A program made the position numbers and the translations under genes. A stretch of DNA of 64,000 nucleotides from Archangium gephyra (GTDB lineage: Bacteria > Myxococcota > Myxococcia > Myxococcales > Myxococcaceae): the NCBI RefSeq assembly GCF_001027285.1, contig NZ_CP011509.1:4100501-4164500 (forward strand). The letters are read 5' to 3'. Position 1 is the stretch's first letter; each line of letters opens with the position of its first letter. The notes below the pieces were generated by a model. That model saw only the letters and a list, made by a program, of their open reading frames with translations. It searched no databases and was not told the origin of the DNA. Positions 60,909 through 64,000 of the stretch are shown here, in pieces.

Positions 60909-62234
60909 TCACTTCGTCGTGGTGTCGCAGCTGCCGCCGGAGAACGTGATGTTCGCGATCGAGACCGCGACAATGGGCCCGCGATCGTCGTTGTCCTCGG
61001 TGATGAGCAGCCGGTACTTGCTGAAGGCCACCGGGTTGCTGATGCGGTAGCGGCGCTCCTCGTTGCTCGACCAGTCGAGCTGCTCGGTGCGGCGGTCCAC
61101 CGTCACCCAGTCGCCGCCGTTGGAGCCCTGCAGCTCGAAGGCACGCGGGGCACGCGACGTGAGCGCGCCATTGGCGAAGGTGAGGGCATAGTCCGTGAGC
61201 CGCTTCGGCCCGTCGAACCACTGGTAGCCAATCCAGACGGGGGCCTCCGTCCATGACTCGGAAATCCAGATCGTCTCGGTGGTGCTCGAGTCGAAGGCCC
61301 GCCAGGCCTCGTACGTGTCCGAGCCGTCGATGACACCCGAGCGGATCGCCATGCCCTGTTCCGTCTTGGGCCCGCTCAACGCCGGCACCTGGCTGGAGGC
61401 CATGCAACTCCAGTCCGTCTTCACGGCGCGCGAGCCGCCCTCGCCAGGATCCGCCAGCTGGGCGCGGGCCGACTTGGAGGCCGTGCTCAACACCACCGTG
61501 GCGGGGCTTCCCTTCAGGCCGGGCTCCACCCGCCACTGATCCACCCAGAGCAGATCATCACCCACCGGGCTCTCTTTCCCCGCGCCGAGCAGTGCATGCG
61601 TGTCATCGGCCAGCAGGAAGGCGATGCCCGCCTTGTCGTTCTCGTCGTCGGACACCTGCACCACCAGGTCGCGCTTGCCGTCTCCGTCGAAGTCGCCGTA
61701 GTGGATGCAGGGCCGCGACAGGCAACTCACCTCCATGTCCTCGCCGTAGAGCTTCTTGACGCGCTCGCCCGCCCACTCGGTGTCCGCGATGAAGGACTGA
61801 CCCATGGGCCCTTCGCTGAGCGGCTCCACCGCTGTCAGCGTACTGGGCGGCACGTAGGTGAAGCTCCTCAGGTTCTCCTCCACCGCCTTGAGCGCCTCTT
61901 CCTCCTCGGGCGTGTCCACCGGATCCTTCAGGCGCTCGCGCATCCGGGCCAGCAGCTCCTCGGGCGAGGCGATGGACTCGAAGGTCTGCTCGAGGGGTTC
62001 CGCGGGGAGCGGCTCGGGAGGCTTCGTTTCCGAGGGAGCCGGCATCGTCGCCGCCGCGCTCTTCGTGGCAAGGGAGGTGGCCCGCGCCTGGGTGGGGGTC
62101 TCATCACAGGCGGCGAGGCCCAGACAGACGGGCATCAGGAGGAGCCAGGGATTGGGTCGGATCACGAGGGGCACGCGGAGTGTGGGGGGAAGTGCCGCGG
62201 CGACGGGGTCGCATCGGTTTCTCCCGTTTAACAT
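60909..62234 (-). CDS. Lipoprotein with C-terminal discoidin/F5-8 type C-like domain
   Basis: Up to 441 residues from an ATG at 62234; GTGs at 62174 and 62165 give more usual signal lengths. The lipobox is CLGLAAC. A Pro/Glu/Thr-rich linker is followed by a helical stretch (SPEELLARMRERLKDP) and a repeat-like YGDFDGDGKRDLVVQVSD, an FG-GAP-type calcium loop. The C-terminal about 140 residues (SGVIDGSDTYEAWRAFDSS, WIGYQWFDGPKRLTDYALTF, RAFELQGSNGGDWVTVDRRT) fit a discoidin fold. It probably binds a surface or matrix. It lies upstream of the phospholipase in the same operon. Confidence 0.8.
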   Translation of the reverse strand: MLNGRNRCDPVAAALPPTLRVPLVIRPNPWLLLMPVCLGLAACDETPTQARATSLATKSAAATMPAPSETKPPEPLPAEPLEQTFESIASPEELLARMRERLKDPVDTPEEEEALKAVEENLRSFTYVPPSTLTAVEPLSEGPMGQSFIADTEWAGERVKKLYGEDMEVSCLSRPCIHYGDFDGDGKRDLVVQVSDDENDKAGIAFLLADDTHALLGAGKESPVGDDLLWVDQWRVEPGLKGSPATVVLSTASKSARAQLADPGEGGSRAVKTDWSCMASSQVPALSGPKTEQGMAIRSGVIDGSDTYEAWRAFDSSTTETIWISESWTEAPVWIGYQWFDGPKRLTDYALTFANGALTSRAPRAFELQGSNGGDWVTVDRRTEQLDWSSNEERRYRISNPVAFSKYRLLITEDNDDRGPIVAVSIANITFSGGSCDTTTK

Positions 62235-62407
62235 GAATTCATGGTAAGTGCAATTTTGCCGGAAGTGTGGAATTTGTTGGCTTTTCTCATTTCCTGAGGC
62301 GGGGCGGGAGCCGTGAGCTCCGAGGCCACGCAAAGACAGTCTTTTCTCCTCGGGATGGGGTTGTGGCCCGAGTCCGGACCGCGAAGCGCGATTGACGTCT
62401 CACCCTC

Positions 62408-62426
62408 GCGGGCGTCATAAGCCCGC
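62408..62426 (+). promoter_or_regulatory. Hairpin directly before the start of the G8-domain gene
   Basis: GCGGGC (62408-62413) pairs with GCCCGC (62421-62426), 7-nt loop, ending 2 bases before the ATG at 62429. No Shine-Dalgarno sequence is visible in this space. It may hide the start and limit translation. Only 6 bp, so weak evidence. Confidence 0.35.
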
Positions 62427-62428
62427 CC

Positions 62429-64000
62429 ATGAAGAAGTCCCCGCGTAGCTGGATGTTCCTGTTTTCCATGACCGCCGTGTCGCTCGCGGACGGCGCGTCC
62501 GCCGCCAGCCTGAGCTCCGCGTCATCCACCGCCTTCACCGTTCCCAACGGGTCGTTCGAGACGCCCGCCCTCCCGGCGTCGCCCGGGTATCAGTACGCCC
62601 CCGCGGGAAGTGGTTGGACGCTCGTCAACGGCGCGGGCCTCTCGCGGGACGCCACCGCGTTCACCTCGGCCAACCCGAGCGCTCCGCAAGGCGCCCAGGT
62701 GCTCTTCCTCCAGGGCGGCGGCTCCGCTTCGCGCACCCTGAACTTCCCGGCGGGCTACTATCTCTTCAGCTTCTCCGCCGCGCAGCGCGGAAACCCCGTC
62801 AACACCCAGCGCGTCGAGCTGCGGATCGACGGTGCTTCCATCCAGGGCTTCACGCCCTCGGGAACCGCGTACCAGCGCTTCAGCTCGGACGCGGTGCTGC
62901 TGTCCTCCGGCGCTCACTCCATCGAGCTGCGTGGGCTCAACCCCCAGGGCGGCGACAACACCGCGTTCGTGGATGAGCTCCAGGCCACGCGCGTCCGGGA
63001 CATCGGCCTCAGCGGCTTCGAGTCCCCGGTCCTCCCCACCTCTCCCGGGTATGCCTACGCTCCGGCGGGTGGGCCGTGGAGCTTCAACGGGCTCAGTGGC
63101 CTCAGCCGCAACGCCAGCGGATTCACCGCCTCCAATCCCGCCGCGCCCGAGGGCAGCCAGGTGCTCTTCCTCCAGGGCGCCTCGTCCGCCTCCACCGCTG
63201 TCAGCATTCCGCGCGGTGGCTATTACCGGTTCCGCTTGAAGGCAGCCCTCCGCGCCAACAACCCGGTCCAGCCCCCGGCCAAGAACATCCGCCTCACCCT
63301 CGGCGGCACCCAGGTGGGCGAGTTCCGCCTCGCCAGCACGCAGTACGTCGAGCAGAGCTCGGCGGCGATCTACCTGGACGCGGGCGTCAACACGGTGAGT
63401 CTGGTGGGCGTGGACACGTCGGCCGGAGACCACACCGGGCTGGTGGATGACCTCCGGATGGAGATGCTCCACGACTGGCAGGATCCGTACGTCTGGGGCG
63501 GTGCGGTGCCCGGCGTCAACGACGACGCCACCGTGAGCGCCGGCAGCGCCGTCTGTCTTCAGGGGACCCTCACTCCCAAGAGCATCACCGTGAGCGGCGA
63601 GCTGCTCGGCGTCCAGAACCGGAACGTGGCCGTCGCCACGAAGTACGTGATGGTGATGGGCAGTGGCTCCCGGCTCGAGCTGGGACAGGAGCTCACGCCC
63701 TATCCGGGCTCGGCCACCTTCACCCTCAACGCCACGCCGGCCGATCCCGAGGTCATGGGCATGGGCAGCAAGTTCATCGGCGCCATGGGCTCCGGCACCA
63801 TCCACCTCCACGGCCTGGAGCGCGTGAGCTGGACGCAGCTCGGCGCGAACGTGAACGCCGGGAGCTCCACCGTGGTCCTCAAGGAGGCCGTGGACTGGCA
63901 GCCGGGCGACAAGATCGTGATCGTCTCCAGCCACCGCGACTGGAACGAGGCCGAGCAGCGCACCATCGCGTCCGTCTTCTCGGGGAACACGGCCCTCACT
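62429..64000 (+). CDS. Secreted protein with two carbohydrate-binding-type repeats and a G8 domain, 3' end outside window
   Basis: Open from the ATG at 62429 to the right edge, 523 complete codons with no stop. Signal peptide about 1-26 (MKKSPRSWMFLFSMTAVSLA ... ASA). Residues about 43-185 and 187-345 are two copies of a beta domain: NGSFETPALPASPGYQYAP and SGFESPVLPTSPGYAYAP, each followed by an A/S-x-x-A-P-x-G-x-Q-V-L-F-L-Q-G segment and ending in a V-D-E/D-L strand. The region from about 350 resembles the G8 domain (DWQDPYVWGGAVPGVNDDAT, then HLHGLERVSWTQLG and DWQPGDKIVIVSS) found in secreted and surface proteins such as CEMIP/TMEM2. The rest lies outside. Confidence 0.8.
   Translation, partial: MKKSPRSWMFLFSMTAVSLADGASAASLSSASSTAFTVPNGSFETPALPASPGYQYAPAGSGWTLVNGAGLSRDATAFTSANPSAPQGAQVLFLQGGGSASRTLNFPAGYYLFSFSAAQRGNPVNTQRVELRIDGASIQGFTPSGTAYQRFSSDAVLLSSGAHSIELRGLNPQGGDNTAFVDELQATRVRDIGLSGFESPVLPTSPGYAYAPAGGPWSFNGLSGLSRNASGFTASNPAAPEGSQVLFLQGASSASTAVSIPRGGYYRFRLKAALRANNPVQPPAKNIRLTLGGTQVGEFRLASTQYVEQSSAAIYLDAGVNTVSLVGVDTSAGDHTGLVDDLRMEMLHDWQDPYVWGGAVPGVNDDATVSAGSAVCLQGTLTPKSITVSGELLGVQNRNVAVATKYVMVMGSGSRLELGQELTPYPGSATFTLNATPADPEVMGMGSKFIGAMGSGTIHLHGLERVSWTQLGANVNAGSSTVVLKEAVDWQPGDKIVIVSSHRDWNEAEQRTIASVFSGNTALT

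Noticed and set aside
1-64000. tRNA or rRNA genes, CRISPR arrays, insertion sequences, integrase genes
   Set aside because: No cloverleaf-like, repeat-spacer, transposase or terminal inverted repeat pattern could be supported by eye.

Overview
The window reads as a high-GC chromosome segment from a myxobacterium, most likely in the Cystobacter/Archangium/Myxococcus group. Supporting signs are three large Ser/Thr protein kinases, a DUF2378 (TIGR02265) protein from a family concentrated in myxobacteria, an alternative complex III operon, many lipoproteins and secreted multidomain proteins, and strong G/C third-position bias. No rRNA, tRNA, CRISPR array, insertion sequence or phage module was recognised.

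Layout. 1-7.2 kb: end of a monothiol glutaredoxin, a DUF2914 membrane protein with a small exported protein, a CHAT-domain (caspase-fold) protein and an Xaa-Pro aminopeptidase. 7.3-13 kb: a kinase/ATPase regulator facing rsmE and a lipoprotein gene. 13.1-18 kb: a three-gene cluster of alpha/beta hydrolase, cholesterol-oxidase-like GMC flavoprotein and a small conserved protein, divergent from an SDR gene. 18-21.2 kb: a hypothetical protein divergent from a lipoprotein nuclease toxin candidate with a DUF3396 immunity partner. 21.3-29.5 kb: a DTW-domain tRNA-modifying enzyme, two di-haem cytochrome c peroxidases, a TRL-like lipoprotein, membrane proteins and a PLP decarboxylase. 29.8-38.7 kb: alternative complex III (actA-F) with two extra genes at its head, closed by a clear terminator. 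38.7-43.6 kb: sterol-desaturase family protein, DUF2378 protein and a large FG-GAP/Kelch lipoprotein. 43.6-48.6 kb: two further kinases. 49.4-50.5 kb: a second lipoprotein toxin/immunity locus, SUKH immunity plus an HNH-like toxin broken by an in-frame stop. 50.6-58.5 kb: cbb3 oxidase and its assembly genes. 58.5-64 kb: secreted zinc phospholipase C-like protein, a discoidin-domain lipoprotein and a G8-domain secreted protein cut by the window edge.

How they fit together. Alternative complex III would oxidise menaquinol and reduce cytochrome c, the cbb3 oxidase would pass electrons to oxygen, and the two peroxidases would use cytochrome c electrons against peroxide. This makes the window a respiratory core with social and competitive accessory genes between. 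The most unusual material is the pair of lipoprotein toxin/immunity loci, which resemble in plan the SitA-type toxins that myxobacteria exchange through outer-membrane fusion; that link is inference.

Quality note. Three genes (DTW enzyme, actA, one kinase) are broken at runs of exactly seven G/C, and in all three one extra base restores the expected protein. Base-calling error is the simplest explanation; real mutation or phase variation is possible.
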